A stretch of 64,000 nucleotides of DNA, from contig CBFGRV010000017.1 in assembly GCA_965651265.1 (NCBI GenBank), forward strand, positions 1 through 64,000, read 5' to 3'. Source of the DNA: CBFGRV01 sp965651265. Its GTDB lineage: Bacteria > Bacteroidota > Rhodothermia > Rhodothermales > VXPQ01. This document shows positions 1 to 8,301 of the stretch, piece by piece (within the stretch, counting starts at the first letter, position 1; each line of letters starts with the position of its first letter). The translations under genes were made by a program, and so were the position numbers. The notes under the pieces are model-generated. The model searched no databases, was not told the origin of the DNA, and worked only from the letters and a program-made list of their open reading frames with translations.

Positions 1-719
1 TCCTTCGCCATCGAACGCGCGGCGATCCGGATCGTCCGGAGCGCCTGGCCCTTGACGAGCCAGGATACGGCAAAGGCGACGAGCGCGATCGACTCCGGGA
101 GAAAGATCGGGAGGCCCATCCGCTTGTTGATCAGCGCCCATGTCATGCTGGCGACGATCGCGATCCCGCAGATAAGAAAAACATGGTTGCGACGTCGCTT
201 TGACGTGTCGTGGCGTTCTGCGTCGCTGCTCAGGCGAAATAGCAACAGCGAGAAAACCGCAAACATCGAAAAGAGCACGATCGCGGATGCCGTGTGCAGG
301 TTGCCTGTCGTCTCCGTCCACCACGGAAGGCTGGACAGGCCGTCGGGAGCCTCTGTTGGAAAAAACGCGACGCCGAGTGCGGCCACGCCGGCCGTGACGG
401 CCGCCTGGCGGTCAGCCCAGCGAAATCTGTTGTCATAGCCACGATACGTGAACAGGAAGAGGGCGAGAGCCATCAGCAGTCCCACGAAAACGGACACGGA
501 GCCGGAGTAGTAGTACTCGCTGACGGAATCCATCAGGTCCCAGGGGCCGTACGGAGGTGTTGGTCGGAGTGCGGCAATCAGCACGAGCAAAATCGGCATC
601 GCGAGGCCGATGTATCCGATCAGCTGCCGATGCGCGTGATCGGACAGATCATCGAATTGATGCGGAATCGACTTTGGGCGCCGGTCCGATTCCGTGGTGG
701 CACGCGTCAACGTGGCCAT
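1..719 (-). CDS. Polytopic membrane protein, DUF998-like (C-terminus cut by window edge)
   Basis: The reverse strand is open from an ATG at 719 to the left edge, giving at least 239 residues without a stop. The product begins MATLTRATTESD and has about six hydrophobic segments, including LIGYIGLAMPILLVLIAAL and the motif pair SVSEYYYSG and FLFTYRGYD. That layout resembles DUF998-type membrane proteins, whose function is unknown. It starts 16 nt downstream of the stop of the M28 peptidase gene on the same strand, so the two are probably cotranscribed. The family call is by pattern only; the membrane location is well supported. Confidence 0.7.
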   Translation of the reverse strand, partial: MATLTRATTESDRRPKSIPHQFDDLSDHAHRQLIGYIGLAMPILLVLIAALRPTPPYGPWDLMDSVSEYYYSGSVSVFVGLLMALALFLFTYRGYDNRFRWADRQAAVTAGVAALGVAFFPTEAPDGLSSLPWWTETTGNLHTASAIVLFSMFAVFSLLLFRLSSDAERHDTSKRRRNHVFLICGIAIVASMTWALINKRMGLPIFLPESIALVAFAVSWLVKGQALRTIRIAARSMAK

Positions 720-735
720 GGCGTCGCTCGATGTT

Positions 736-2448
736 TTACATCCCTGCCGCTGCCTCTGATTGGGCTCGTGTCTCGGCAAACGCCTCGCTCTCGTTCCATC
801 GCGGACGCACAGTCGAGTTTGCCAGAGTGTAACCAAGCCGAAAGGCTACCCTTGCCTGCTGGAGGATCCCGCCGAAGAGCATCCCCTCGTGCAGTTCGTC
901 AGACGGAGCGTGGTAGCGATTCATGCGGTAATCGGATTTGATCTGATCGGCATAATCGGCGGGTCGTCCCCTGAACCGGCTACCCGTGTTGAGGAAAACG
1001 GCGGGGACGCCGGAACGCGCGAACGCCAGCTGATCGCTGCGGAAGAAGAGGCCTTGATTCGGCTGGTTGTCCGGCGTCACCGTCATTCCTTCGCCGGCGG
1101 CCGCCGCGCGCAGCAACCCCAGCATCTCGCTGCGCTCGGCGCCGATCCCCACGATGTCATCCGTCGGCCCGTATAGATTGCCGGAATCGACGTTGATGTT
1201 GGCGATAGTGTGCGCAAGCGGGATGACAGGATCCACGACGTAGTGCTCGGCGCCGAGGAGCCCGCTCTCTTCAGCCGTCAGCGTGACGAACAGGACCGTC
1301 CGAGCCGGCGGCTCCGCCGCACTGAATGCCTCGGCGATCTCAAGCACCATGGCCACGCCGGAGGCATTGTCCACGGCTCCGTTGTAGATCCCATCCTCAC
1401 CGGCTGATTCCATGTCCTCATCGATGCCGAGATGATCGTGGTGGGCTGTGTAGACGATGGCCTCGTGGGGCCGCGATGCACCGACAATCTTCCCGAGCAC
1501 GTTCGTGCCGCTGAAACGGCGTGTCTCAAATGTCATGGAGAGTGACGCGGTGACGGGGAGTTCCCGCGGCTGAAAATCCCGCGAGGCTGCCTCTTGCAGC
1601 CACTCGTCGAGGGTGCTCCCGCTCATCTCGGCGAGCCGTTCCGCCGTCGTCCGCGTAATCCAACCCTTGAGCTGAAGCGGATTCTCCGGCGGCGACGCCA
1701 GTTGAATCTGCTCGCCCCTTGCACCTGCCGAAAGCACAGTGAAGGGGTAGCCTGCCATCTCATCCGTGTGTATCAGAAAGACGCCGGCGGCACCTCGTCG
1801 CCGCGCCTCCTCATACTTGTATGTCCATCGGCCATTGTAGGTGAGCGTGTCGGCCTGGAAAAGGTTCGGCTCCTCGGGCGTCGCCGGTGGATCGTTGACG
1901 AAAGCGACGAGGACCTTTCCCGTTACATCGACATCCTTGAAGTCATCCCACTGATACCCGGGATTGGTGATGCCGTAGCCGACGAAAACGAGCGGCCCGT
2001 CGATCGAGGCCTCGGTCGCGTCGAGGTCCGTGGAGGCGACGTAGTCGTCGACGAACGACAGCCGTATGGGCTCGCCGTCCTCCGGAGTGAGGACCAGCGT
2101 GCCGACATCGACCGGCGTCGAACCAAGCAGGGGGACCTCCTGAAAGAACCCGCCATCGGGCGCCGCGCCGACCAATCCAATCGCCTGCATCTGCTCGCGG
2201 ATGTACTCGACCGTCCTCTCTTCGCCCGGCCTGCCGGTGCCGCGCCCCTCGAACTCGTCGGAGGCGAGCACGGCGATGTGCCCGCGGAGATCCGTGCTGT
2301 CGATGGCCGCCAGGGCGGCCGCGGGAACGGGCTGCACTTCGGCAGTGAGGGCGTCCGTGTCGCCCGCCGCATCGCCTCGCGAGGCGGAATCATCGCAGGC
2401 AATGAGCAGGAGCGGGAAAAAGACGGCAAGCCAAAAAGAACGTCGCAT
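736..2448 (-). CDS. M28 family zinc aminopeptidase lipoprotein with PA domain
   Basis: Predicted exported metallopeptidase of about 570 residues. The ATG at 2448 puts a lipoprotein signal at the N-terminus (MRRSFWLAVFFPLLLIAC, lipobox LLIAC); a GTG at 2484 would add 12 residues ahead of it and is less likely. A PA-type insert lies around residues 140-300. The M28 catalytic set is visible in order: AHHDHLG (zinc ligands), VDNASG (bridging Asp), AEESGLLG (catalytic base and ligand Glu), NVDSG (ligand Asp) and YHAPSDE (ligand His). All expected metal ligands are present, so it should be active, probably releasing N-terminal amino acids from peptides in the periplasm or at the outer membrane. It is followed closely by the membrane protein gene at 719. 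Confidence 0.9.
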   Translation of the reverse strand: MRRSFWLAVFFPLLLIACDDSASRGDAAGDTDALTAEVQPVPAAALAAIDSTDLRGHIAVLASDEFEGRGTGRPGEERTVEYIREQMQAIGLVGAAPDGGFFQEVPLLGSTPVDVGTLVLTPEDGEPIRLSFVDDYVASTDLDATEASIDGPLVFVGYGITNPGYQWDDFKDVDVTGKVLVAFVNDPPATPEEPNLFQADTLTYNGRWTYKYEEARRRGAAGVFLIHTDEMAGYPFTVLSAGARGEQIQLASPPENPLQLKGWITRTTAERLAEMSGSTLDEWLQEAASRDFQPRELPVTASLSMTFETRRFSGTNVLGKIVGASRPHEAIVYTAHHDHLGIDEDMESAGEDGIYNGAVDNASGVAMVLEIAEAFSAAEPPARTVLFVTLTAEESGLLGAEHYVVDPVIPLAHTIANINVDSGNLYGPTDDIVGIGAERSEMLGLLRAAAAGEGMTVTPDNQPNQGLFFRSDQLAFARSGVPAVFLNTGSRFRGRPADYADQIKSDYRMNRYHAPSDELHEGMLFGGILQQARVAFRLGYTLANSTVRPRWNESEAFAETRAQSEAAAGM

Positions 2449-2591
2449 CGGAGAGCACAAGAGTGAAAGAGGGACGCGGCCCACTGCGAGCAGCGTCTAG
2501 TCGAAAAGTAGGCGTGTAAGATAGGAAATTGAACGACGTGGCGAAGGAAGCCGAGCGAGCCTACCTTTGACAACCAACGAGATCGATAAGA

Positions 2592-3386
2592 ATGTCCGCT
2601 GAAGTCGTTCGGATCTGTCGCTACCCGGTCAAGGGGCTGAGTGCCGAGGACCTGCCCGGCGCTGACCTGGACGCCGGCAAAGCCATCCCGCACGATCGCC
2701 GATTTGCGCTTGCCCGTCCAGGTACGGAGTTCGATCCGGCGAATCCCGAGTGGATGCCCAAGACGCGGTTCTTGATGCTGATGCGCGATGAAGAGCTGGC
2801 CCAACTCCGTTCTCGATTCGATGAGCACAATGGCTACCTCACCATCGCTCGAGACGGCCGGACGGTCCTTCGTGCGAGGATCACGGACCCCGAAGGAAAG
2901 GAGGAGTTGGCCGATTTCTTTGCCATGTTCATGCGCAATACCATCGGCGAAAAACCCCACGTGGTGGAAGCGCCGGGGCACACCTTTGCGGACGCCGAAC
3001 GGCGGCCACACGCCGCGACAGGCCAGTACGTCTCGATTGTAAACCTTTCCAGCGTCAGGGCTCTGGAGGCCTTCGTGGGCATGGCCGTGGATCCTCTCCG
3101 CTTTCGGGCAAACTTCTATGTCGAAGGATGGCCGGCGTGGCGGGAGCTCGATATGGTTGGATCGGACCTCGCCATCGGTGAGGCCCGACTCAGGGTAGTC
3201 TCCCGGATCAAGCGCTGTGCGGCGACGGAGGTGAACCCCACCACCGCCGAGCGCGACGTGAACATCCCGAAGAAACTCCAGGTGGGCTTCGGGCACGTCT
3301 TCATGGGCTTATATGCGGAGGTCATTGCACCCGGACGCGTCGAGGTCGGCGATCGCATCCGCCACGAAACCCAGATTGCCCATTGA
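2592..3386 (+). CDS. MOSC domain protein (MOSC_N plus MOSC)
   Basis: A 264-residue protein opening with VVRICRYPVKGLS, the typical N-terminal MOSC_N strand with the YPVKG motif, followed by a MOSC domain containing KRCAATEVNPTTAERD, where the conserved Cys of molybdenum-cofactor sulfurase C-terminal domains sits. Related proteins (YcbX, mARC) bind molybdenum cofactor and reduce N-hydroxylated or S-oxide compounds. There is no ferredoxin domain, so any electron partner is encoded elsewhere. The stop overlaps the TTG start of the next gene by 4 nt (TTGA), which suggests translational coupling. Confidence 0.85.
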   Translation: MSAEVVRICRYPVKGLSAEDLPGADLDAGKAIPHDRRFALARPGTEFDPANPEWMPKTRFLMLMRDEELAQLRSRFDEHNGYLTIARDGRTVLRARITDPEGKEELADFFAMFMRNTIGEKPHVVEAPGHTFADAERRPHAATGQYVSIVNLSSVRALEAFVGMAVDPLRFRANFYVEGWPAWRELDMVGSDLAIGEARLRVVSRIKRCAATEVNPTTAERDVNIPKKLQVGFGHVFMGLYAEVIAPGRVEVGDRIRHETQIAH

Positions 3387-3967
3387 GTCCATTCGAATAC
3401 ATTCTACCCCTCGTGTCTGTGCTGGTCGGCCTGGCCCTGGCCGATCTCGTGGTCAGCCTTCACGGGCTCCTGAGGCGCCGCCGGGATGTGAAATGGGACT
3501 GGCTTCCGCTTGCCGCCGCCCTACTTGCGGTACTCGCCGTCCTGGAGACGTGGTGGAATTTCTATGCCGCGCGCGACGATGAATTCTACGCGACACTCGG
3601 CGGATTCATCCCGCTCGCCGTGCAGCTCATCCTGCTCTTCCTACTCACAGCCGCGGCGCTGCCCGATAGGGTGGACGGGGGCGGCGCTGATCTGCGCACT
3701 TTCTACGTGGATAATGCAGGCTACTTCTGGACGTTATTTGCGGTCTACGTCGGATTCATCCTGCTCATCAGGATCATCGCCCTCATCGGAACCGGCGGAA
3801 GTGGATTCGGGAGCGTCATCCTGAGTATGATTCCAAGCGTTGTGCTGCTCGGCCTCTTCATTGTCCTGGCGCGGGTTCGACGTCGATGGTTTCACGCCGT
3901 CGCGGTGATCGTTCTACTTGCCATGTTTGTCATTGAGTGGTCTGGACTGAGCCTCGAAAGCAGCTGA
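3383..3967 (+). CDS. Small polytopic membrane protein of unknown function
   Basis: A 194-residue protein starting at TTG 3383, which overlaps the stop of the MOSC gene. It has about six hydrophobic segments, for example ILPLVSVLVGLALADLVVSL at the N-terminus and AVAVIVLLAMFVIEWSGLSL at the C-terminus. I recognise no catalytic motif. The four-base overlap makes it a likely operon partner of the MOSC protein, but the membrane protein could simply be a neighbour without a shared job. Confidence 0.7.
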   Translation: MSPFEYILPLVSVLVGLALADLVVSLHGLLRRRRDVKWDWLPLAAALLAVLAVLETWWNFYAARDDEFYATLGGFIPLAVQLILLFLLTAAALPDRVDGGGADLRTFYVDNAGYFWTLFAVYVGFILLIRIIALIGTGGSGFGSVILSMIPSVVLLGLFIVLARVRRRWFHAVAVIVLLAMFVIEWSGLSLESS

Positions 3968-4012
3968 CGTATCCACGAACGCCGTCGCAATCACCTCTGA
4001 TCACTTCCGTCG

Positions 4013-5476
4013 ATGCCGTACCGAAAGATCTCACGCAAGGATTTCATCAAGCAGACGACGGCGGCCATGGCGGGAGCGGCCTTCGCCCCTCCACTCACCA
4101 TCCTGGCCCGCAATTCGCACCGCCGGCCGCTAAAACGCATCGATCTCGTCGGCACGGGCATCCGAGGAGTGAGCTTCTGGGGTCGCACCGTGCGCGAGCG
4201 CTATTCGGATGTGGCCGAGTTCGTCGGTCTCTGCGACATCAACCCGGGACGCCTGGAATTCGCGCGCAACCATATCGGTGTCGAATGCCCAACGTTCACC
4301 GACTTCGATGAGATGTTGGATCGGACCAGCCCGGACATGCTCATCGTCTGCACGGTCGATGCCACTCACGACGAGTTCATCGTCAAAGGTCTTGAACGGG
4401 ACATCGACGTGCTCACCGAGAAGCCGTTAACCACCGATGAAGAAAAGTGTCAGCGGATTCTGGATGCGGAGGCGAGATCGAAAGGTAGCTTGATCGTCGG
4501 ATTCAACTATCGGTACAGCCCGCATCACACACGCCTCAAGGAGCTACTCGTCAACCAGCGGGTGGGAAAGATCACCTCAGTCGATTTCCACTGGTACCTG
4601 AACGTGTACCATGGCGCGTCCTACTTCCGTCGCTGGCACGGCATCACGGCAAAGAGCGGCACCCTCCTGGTTCACAAGGCATCGCACCACTTCGACCTCT
4701 TGAACTGGTGGCTCGATTCCGAGCCGGTCGAGGTCTACGCCGAAGGCGCCCTTGAGCATTACGGAAGCAATAATCCGTTTCGTGGCGACAAATGTAGGGG
4801 CTGCCCCCACCAGAATCGGTGCGACTTCTACTGGGACATCACCAGAGACCGGATGTTGATGGAGTTGTACGTCGCCAACGAACATCACGACGGATACATT
4901 CGGGACAACTGCCTCTGGCGGCACGAGATCGACATCTATGACAGGATGTCCGTGCAGATCAAATACGCGAACGACGTGCAGGTGACCTACTCCCTGACCA
5001 CGTACTCGCCTTACGAAGGAATGCAGATCGCCTTCAACGGCACGACGGGAAGGATCGATGCCTGGCACGGAATCCCCTGGCGAGAGCGAGAACGAATCGA
5101 TCAGGCCGCACTCTACGCCCAGGGCATGTCCCAGGAAGAAGTCGAGGAGGCTTCCGACTTCGAGGAGATCATGGTGATGGACAACTTCAGCGAGGAATAC
5201 GAGCAGATCCGCGTCTATCAGGAGCGGGGCGGCCACGGAGGCGGCGACATCAGGTTGCAGAACGAGATCTTCCGCGATCCCGACATGCCCGATCCGCTGG
5301 GACATCGGGCCGGTATTCGCGATGGGGCCATGGCCGTCCTCATCGGTATCGCCGCCCGAAAGAGCATCGAGAGTGGTGAGCCCATACGAATCGCTGACCT
5401 GACCTCGCTCGTGCCCCATCCGACGCGCGCTTCAGGTGGCACCGCGCCCCGCACGCCGGCGCGAGACATACGGTAA
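4013..5476 (+). CDS. Gfo/Idh/MocA family NAD(P)-dependent oxidoreductase
   Basis: A 487-residue protein with a short basic leader (SRKDFIKQTTAAMAGAAFAP) like the exported, Tat-type members of this family, though only one Arg is present at the twin-Arg position. The Rossmann fold follows: IDLVGTGIRG, then DMLIVCTVDATHDEFI and the EKPLTT motif that carries the catalytic Lys of the family at about residue 138. The C-terminal half is the substrate-binding sheet domain. A CRGCPHQNRCDFYWD segment contains several Cys and could bind metal, which is seen in some exported members. Likely acts on a sugar or inositol derivative; the substrate cannot be told. Confidence 0.85.
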   Translation: MPYRKISRKDFIKQTTAAMAGAAFAPPLTILARNSHRRPLKRIDLVGTGIRGVSFWGRTVRERYSDVAEFVGLCDINPGRLEFARNHIGVECPTFTDFDEMLDRTSPDMLIVCTVDATHDEFIVKGLERDIDVLTEKPLTTDEEKCQRILDAEARSKGSLIVGFNYRYSPHHTRLKELLVNQRVGKITSVDFHWYLNVYHGASYFRRWHGITAKSGTLLVHKASHHFDLLNWWLDSEPVEVYAEGALEHYGSNNPFRGDKCRGCPHQNRCDFYWDITRDRMLMELYVANEHHDGYIRDNCLWRHEIDIYDRMSVQIKYANDVQVTYSLTTYSPYEGMQIAFNGTTGRIDAWHGIPWRERERIDQAALYAQGMSQEEVEEASDFEEIMVMDNFSEEYEQIRVYQERGGHGGGDIRLQNEIFRDPDMPDPLGHRAGIRDGAMAVLIGIAARKSIESGEPIRIADLTSLVPHPTRASGGTAPRTPARDIR

Positions 5477-5802
5477 TGCGAAGAGGTAGAGCCCGGTAAA
5501 GAGAAGCAAGAAAAGCGGAAAGAGCGGCGCATAGGTGATCCAGGCGGGGGGCTCCGCCGGCGATGCTCCTCGATCTCGACGAAGCGACAGCTCACGACCC
5601 CGTCCCAACCAGGCTGTGGCGGCGCCATCAACACAAAGTCTGCGTCTTCTCGCAGCTCGAGATCGACGGCCGGAAGCAGCCACTTCGAAAGCAGGTTCGG
5701 ATCCGTCAATGCCCGCCACACCTTCTTCGGCGGATGACGAAGCTCGAGCTCGAAGGCGATGGTCTGCCTTTGCGATTTGTCTGTCTTGTCGATGGGGTTC
5801 AT
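5432..5802 (-). pseudogene. Broken SRPBCC/AHSA1 gene joined to a stray membrane-segment tail
   Basis: Starting at ATG 5802, the first 80 residues are a clear SRPBCC/AHSA1 N-terminal half (FELELRHPPKKVWRALTDP, then PPQPGWDGVVSCRFVEIEEH). Homologues continue with about 60-80 more residues of the fold. Here the frame turns to low-complexity RRRSPPPGSP and then to sequence antisense to the oxidoreductase gene. In another frame from about 5560 to 5432 there is a strongly hydrophobic stretch (ITYAPLFPLFLLLFTGLYLF) ending SRRRAGRGAT and a stop. A deletion that removed the SRPBCC C-terminus and joined it to the tail of another gene would explain this. The start overlaps the ArsR gene stop by 4 nt, the usual ArsR-SRPBCC arrangement. 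Confidence 0.55.
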
Positions 5803-6125
5803 TCTTCCATGTCGTCAAGGAGCTTTTCGAGGCGGTCGATGCGGTCGGACCAGAACGCCTGATAGTGCGCGATCCAGTCGATGAGGGGCTTCATGCCCCG
5901 CGGCTCGACGCGGTAGTAAACGCATCGGCCCTCGCGACGGCCACGAACCAGACCTGCATCTTTCAAGGCTGCGAGATGCTGCGAGACGGCCGGCTGCGAA
6001 ATATGAAAACGTGCCGTGAGGTCTTTCACCGCCGACTCACCGTGGGTCAGCGACTCAAAGATCGCACGACGACTCGGGTCCGCCAGGGCCTGGAAGATCT
6101 TATTCTCGACTGAAGTGCCGGGCAT
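5799..6125 (-). CDS. ArsR-family winged-helix transcriptional repressor
   Basis: A 108-residue regulator beginning MPGTSVENKIFQALADPSRR, the standard opening of ArsR proteins paired with SRPBCC genes. The recognition helix is in HISQPAVSQHLAALKDAGLV and the wing in GRREGRCVYYRVEP. There is no CxC metal-binding motif in helix 3, so it is probably not an arsenic or metal sensor. An 8+4+8 bp palindrome lies just upstream of the start, which points to autoregulation. Its partner gene appears broken, so it may now control only itself or distant targets. Confidence 0.9.
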   Translation of the reverse strand: MPGTSVENKIFQALADPSRRAIFESLTHGESAVKDLTARFHISQPAVSQHLAALKDAGLVRGRREGRCVYYRVEPRGMKPLIDWIAHYQAFWSDRIDRLEKLLDDMEE

Positions 6126-6132
6126 GGGATAA

Positions 6133-6152
6133 ACATAAGTGAGGACTTATGT
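6133..6152. promoter_or_regulatory. Perfect inverted repeat, likely ArsR operator
   Basis: ACATAAGT (6133-6140), spacer GAGG, then ACTTATGT (6145-6152) form a perfect 20-bp palindrome located 8-27 bp upstream of the ArsR start codon at 6125. Its size, symmetry and position fit autorepression by an ArsR dimer. Binding is inferred. Confidence 0.6.
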
Positions 6153-6277
6153 ATTGTCAACTACCCCAAGGCCGGCTTCGCGATTTGATAACCCATTCAT
6201 CATTTCGCTCGCCTGGAGCGCGAGCCGCACGGGGGCACGGATGCGTGTGAACGCGCACGCGGTAGCGGCCCGTAGAA

Positions 6278-6297
6278 TTGTCCAGCCGCCTGGACAA
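6278..6297. promoter_or_regulatory. Second perfect 20-bp palindrome in the ArsR-TRIC intergenic region
   Basis: TTGTCCAG (6278-6285), spacer CCGC, then CTGGACAA (6290-6297). It is perfectly symmetric with a 4-nt centre. It may be a protein-binding site or, if transcribed, an 8-bp hairpin with a tetraloop. It lies 113 bp upstream of the TRIC-like gene. Its sequence is unrelated to the ArsR palindrome. No poly-U follows it on either strand, so it is not a typical terminator. Confidence 0.35.
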
Positions 6298-6409
6298 AAT
6301 GAAGCACCCCTGACACAGTGACCCGCATTTCTTATCGTTTGCTGGTGCGTACAAAGGATCAACCGCCTTCGTAAATGCCCACCTCGTCTAAGCACGACTT
6401 CCCCCAGCC

Positions 6410-7027
6410 GTGATCCTGTACGTTCTCGATCTACTCGGGGTAGCCGTTTTCGCGATCAGCGGCGCACTCGCCGCAGGCCGTAAGAGTCTGGATCTGTTGG
6501 GAGTCCTCGTCATCGCCGTGGTGACGGCCATAGGTGGTGGCACGATACGCGACCTCCTTCTCGATCGACATCCCATCTTCTGGATCGCCGACACGAGGTA
6601 CCTCGTCGTTATCTCCATCGCCGCACTCGTCACGCTCGCGTACGCACGCTACCGTCCTGCGCCCGGCAACTCCCTTCTAATCGCCGACGCCTTCGGTCTC
6701 GCCATCTTTGCGGTCATTGGCGCGCAGATCGCAGAAGACGCCGGGCAAACCGGAATCATCGTCGTCGTCATGGGCACCATCACTGGTGTCGCGGGCGGCG
6801 TACTGCGCGATGTCCTCAGCGCCGAGGTCCCGCTGATCTTGCGCCGGGACGTCTATGCGACGGCCGCGATCGCCGGCGCATCGCTCTATCTGCTGGCGCA
6901 GGAGATCGGCGCCACCAGGCCCGTCGCAGCCATCATCGGGATGGTTGCCGTTGCGATCCTCCGCCTCCTTGCCATTTATCGCGGGCTGCGCCTACCCGTT
7001 TTTCGGTTGCCTCAGGATCCCATGTAA
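6410..7027 (+). CDS. TRIC-type (UPF0126/YadS-YicG) cation channel family membrane protein
   Basis: A 205-residue membrane protein starting at GTG 6410 with about seven hydrophobic segments. Two inverted halves each hold the glycine-rich family signature: GGGTIRDLL near residue 44 and AGGVLRDVL near residue 128. This internal repeat is the hallmark of UPF0126 proteins, prokaryotic relatives of trimeric intracellular cation channels; some bacterial relatives transport glycine instead. It stands alone between an intergenic region with palindromes and the exporter operon. Confidence 0.88.
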   Translation: MILYVLDLLGVAVFAISGALAAGRKSLDLLGVLVIAVVTAIGGGTIRDLLLDRHPIFWIADTRYLVVISIAALVTLAYARYRPAPGNSLLIADAFGLAIFAVIGAQIAEDAGQTGIIVVVMGTITGVAGGVLRDVLSAEVPLILRRDVYATAAIAGASLYLLAQEIGATRPVAAIIGMVAVAILRLLAIYRGLRLPVFRLPQDPM

Positions 7028-7092
7028 CATCATTTTCGCCTCATCCGTAATGCGTTCGTGTCGGTTGCACTTCTCTATTCCATGGAACCCTC

Positions 7093-8226
7093 ATGAAGCG
7101 CGCTACGAAGGTCATCCTCTCCCTGGTCATTCTCATTGCAGTAGCCGGCGCAGCAGCTGCGGTGATCGCCAACAACAATGGCTCGCAGGATGGGCAGATT
7201 CCGGCGGTCGAGGTCACGCGCGGCGACATCGTCGATAAGGCCCTCGCCGTCGGCACCATCGAGCCGCGCGTCGAGATCAGCGTCAAATCGCAGTTTTCCG
7301 GTATCGTTAAGCGGCAGTTCGCCGAGGTCGGCAGCTTCGTGCAGGCGGGCACACCGCTCCTCGAGGTGCAGCCCAACCCGACCCCGCAGGAGCTCGTGGA
7401 TGCCGAGCGCCGCATCGAGATGCGTCAGATCGAGCTCGGCAAGCTCGAAGCCGAGTACCAGCGCCAGAAGCAGCTTCTGGACAGGCAACTCATTTCCGAT
7501 CAGGAGTTCGAGCAATCCAAGCAGGAGTACGAACAATCCAAGCTTCAGCTTCAGATGGCACGTGAGCAGCTCGCATTGCTCCGTGAAGGTAAAGTGACCA
7601 CCGAAAACGGCAGCTTCGAAACCGTCGTCCGCGCGCCAATTAGCGGATACATCCTCGATCGGATGGTAGAAGTCGGCGACCCCGTGGTGCCGCTCACGTC
7701 CTACCAGGAGGGCACGCCCCTCATGTCGATGGCCAACATGGACGACCTCCTCTTCCGCGGCACGGTAGACGAGATTGACGTCGGGCGATTGATGGAGGGG
7801 ATGCCTGCCAGGATCAAGGTCGGGGCGCTTCCGAACGCGGAGGTCACCGGGCGACTCTCGAAGATCTGGCTCAAGGCGCAGAAGGAAGAGAATTCGACCG
7901 TCTTCCCCGTTGAGATCGAGATACTCGAAGCCGTCGAGCGACCAACCGACCAGCCCGAAGCAGAACCCCGGCCCGTGGTGCTCCGAGCCGGCTACTCCGC
8001 CAACTCGGAGATCATCATCGAGCAGCGGGAGGATGTGCTACTCGTCCCGGAGCGAGTCATCGACTTCGTTGGTGACTCGGCCACGGTTCGCGTGCGGAAG
8101 GCAGATAACGCGACGGAGGAGCGCGTCATCCAGACGGGTCTCAGCGACGCCATCAACATCGAGGTCGTCGGCGGTCTCGAAGAAGGGGAGTGGGTCGCCG
8201 AGAAGCCTCCAAAAGAGATCAAGTAA
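7093..8226 (+). CDS. Periplasmic adaptor (membrane fusion) subunit of a MacAB-like exporter
   Basis: A 377-residue HlyD/MacA-type protein. An N-terminal membrane anchor (VILSLVILIAVAGAAAAVIA) is followed by a split lipoyl/barrel-sandwich domain (VEISVKSQFSGIVKRQF and VVRAPISGYILDRMVEVGD), a helical hairpin rich in Glu, Gln and Lys at about residues 100-165, and beta-barrel and membrane-proximal domains (GYSANSEIIIEQREDVLLVP). Such adaptors link an inner-membrane transporter to an outer-membrane channel. Two FtsX/MacB-type permease genes follow on the same strand. No ATP-binding subunit and no TolC-like channel gene lies nearby, so those parts must come from elsewhere. Confidence 0.9.
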   Translation: MKRATKVILSLVILIAVAGAAAAVIANNNGSQDGQIPAVEVTRGDIVDKALAVGTIEPRVEISVKSQFSGIVKRQFAEVGSFVQAGTPLLEVQPNPTPQELVDAERRIEMRQIELGKLEAEYQRQKQLLDRQLISDQEFEQSKQEYEQSKLQLQMAREQLALLREGKVTTENGSFETVVRAPISGYILDRMVEVGDPVVPLTSYQEGTPLMSMANMDDLLFRGTVDEIDVGRLMEGMPARIKVGALPNAEVTGRLSKIWLKAQKEENSTVFPVEIEILEAVERPTDQPEAEPRPVVLRAGYSANSEIIIEQREDVLLVPERVIDFVGDSATVRVRKADNATEERVIQTGLSDAINIEVVGGLEEGEWVAEKPPKEIK

Positions 8227-8301
8227 CTCGGCGATGGTGCTCGGAGCGGGCATTCGAGCCGCGCTCCGAAGCTGATGCTCGTCTGAACACCCTCCGCATC
8301 G

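Noticed and set aside
1923..3296. Minus-strand open frame of 457 codons across the peptidase and MOSC genes
   Set aside because: It runs antisense through the MOSC gene and out of frame through the M28 peptidase, both of which have conserved motifs; no motif of its own.
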